A stretch of 64,000 bases of DNA, from the NCBI RefSeq assembly GCF_009793355.1, contig NZ_WTKP01000004.1:248001-312000 (forward strand), read 5' to 3'. The translations under genes and the position numbers were made by a program. Source of the stretch: Vreelandella zhuhanensis. Its GTDB lineage: Bacteria; Pseudomonadota; Gammaproteobacteria; Pseudomonadales; Halomonadaceae. Each line of letters starts with the position of its first letter. Within the stretch, counting starts at the first letter, position 1. The notes under the pieces were generated by a model that was given only the letters and a program-made list of their open reading frames with translations, had not been told where the DNA came from and ran no database searches. Positions 63,511-64,000 of this stretch are shown piece by piece.

Positions 63511-64000
63511 GTGAGTCGCGCCCTGTTCGATGAATTGAGACGCCGCATGGAGCACTTTCGCCGCTCCGAGCAGAAGGTAGCACGCTTTGTGCTGCGCAAC
63601 CCCGATGACGTTATCCACATGCGGATTGTCGACCTGGCCACCGAGGCCAAGGTCAGCGAACCCACGGTGGTGCGCTTTTGCCGAGCATTGGGTTGCAATG
63701 GTTTTCAGGACTTCAAGCTGCAACTGGCCCAGATGTTGGCCACCGGCAGCCAGTTCGCCCAATTCTCGATGAACGATAGCGACTCGGTGGCAGAATTCTC
63801 CTACAGTATTTTTGACTCCACCGTGGGCACCCTGCTTTCCATACGTGACCGCCTGGATAACGATGCCCTGGGACGTGCGGTCAATGCATTGGCCATGGCC
63901 AACCGCGTCGAATTCTACGGCTTCGGCGCCTCGGGCGCAGTGGCCTTTGATGCCCAGCACAAGTTTTTTCGGCTGCAGATTTTCACGTCCGCCTACGCCG
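63511..64000 (+). CDS. hexR: HexR-like RpiR-family transcriptional regulator (runs off window end)
   Basis: Partial: 163 codons are visible from the GTG at 63511 (GAGGAG seven to eight bases upstream) to the window edge. RpiR-type helix-turn-helix at about 5-75 (FRRSEQKVARFVLRNPDDV, LATEAKVSEPTVVRFCRALGC, FQDFKLQLAQ) followed by the start of a SIS sugar-phosphate-binding domain (VEFYGFGASGAVAFDAQHKF). In gammaproteobacteria HexR binds 2-keto-3-deoxy-6-phosphogluconate and represses glucose-metabolism genes. The missing C-terminus and targets lie outside the window. Confidence 0.9.
   Translation, partial: MSRALFDELRRRMEHFRRSEQKVARFVLRNPDDVIHMRIVDLATEAKVSEPTVVRFCRALGCNGFQDFKLQLAQMLATGSQFAQFSMNDSDSVAEFSYSIFDSTVGTLLSIRDRLDNDALGRAVNALAMANRVEFYGFGASGAVAFDAQHKFFRLQIFTSAYA

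Overview
The window reads as a chromosomal segment of a halophilic gammaproteobacterium of the family Halomonadaceae (Halomonas or a close relative). The clearest marker is an intact teaA-teaB-teaC-teaD locus (19318-22878), the TRAP transporter for ectoine and hydroxyectoine with its universal-stress-protein partner, known from Halomonas elongata. Gene orders such as thiS-thiG-trmB, pstCAB-phoU facing phoBR, lptM-lysA-dapF-DUF484-xerC, hemC-hemD-hemX-hemY and dsbA-cytochrome c4-engB are those of Pseudomonas-like gammaproteobacteria. No rRNA, tRNA, CRISPR array, insertion sequence or prophage was seen.

Layout. 1-2554: end of a ferric-hydroxamate uptake operon (fhuD, fhuB). 2639-7300: yifB, a lysophospholipase-like hydrolase, a decayed NapC/NirT cytochrome fragment, an MFS exporter and two small ORFs. 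7455-18453: malate synthase G, a thioesterase, DUF423, the thiamine-thiazole genes with trmB, L-serine ammonia-lyase with a divergent LysR regulator, a strong candidate for a Fur-controlled small RNA, an AEC carrier, a SCO1-type copper chaperone pair, and a PHA-depolymerase-like esterase behind an FKBP isomerase. 19318-30156: the tea locus, YheS, Dtd, ThiD and a second TRAP system of the 2-oxoacid (TakP) type. 30325-34220: an endonuclease/phosphatase-family protein, DsbA, cytochrome c4, EngB and a HAD phosphatase. 34371-41698: the phosphate regulon (pstS, pstCAB, phoU, phoB, phoR) with clear Pho boxes. 41721-52778: the lysine/arginine/recombinase operon on the minus strand, the heme operon on the plus strand and an L,D-transpeptidase-like protein. 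52889-57291: a two-partner secretion pair (TpsA exoprotein and TpsB pore) in an AT-richer setting. 57721-64000: aroQ, a tandem crcB pair, a decayed DUF72 gene, a sodium-coupled NSS transporter, a small basic protein, a dihydrolipoamide-dehydrogenase-like flavoprotein and the start of hexR.

How it fits together. Much of the window serves nutrient capture and adaptation: iron (fhu, Fur site), compatible solutes (tea), organic acids (takPQM-like), phosphate (pst/pho) and fluoride defence (crcB). Secreted or surface functions are the Tps pair, the esterase and the transpeptidase.

The most promising undescribed item is the roughly 120-nt minus-strand transcript predicted at 15042-15160. It has a sigma70-like promoter overlapped by one Fur-like box and preceded by another, a 5-prime hairpin, a C/U-rich middle and a Rho-independent terminator. 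Other points worth checking are the asymmetric CrcB pair, the in-phase Pho boxes before phoB together with the Pho box between pstS and pstC, and the perfect 18-bp hairpin between teaA and teaB. All calls come from reading the sequence; no database search was run.
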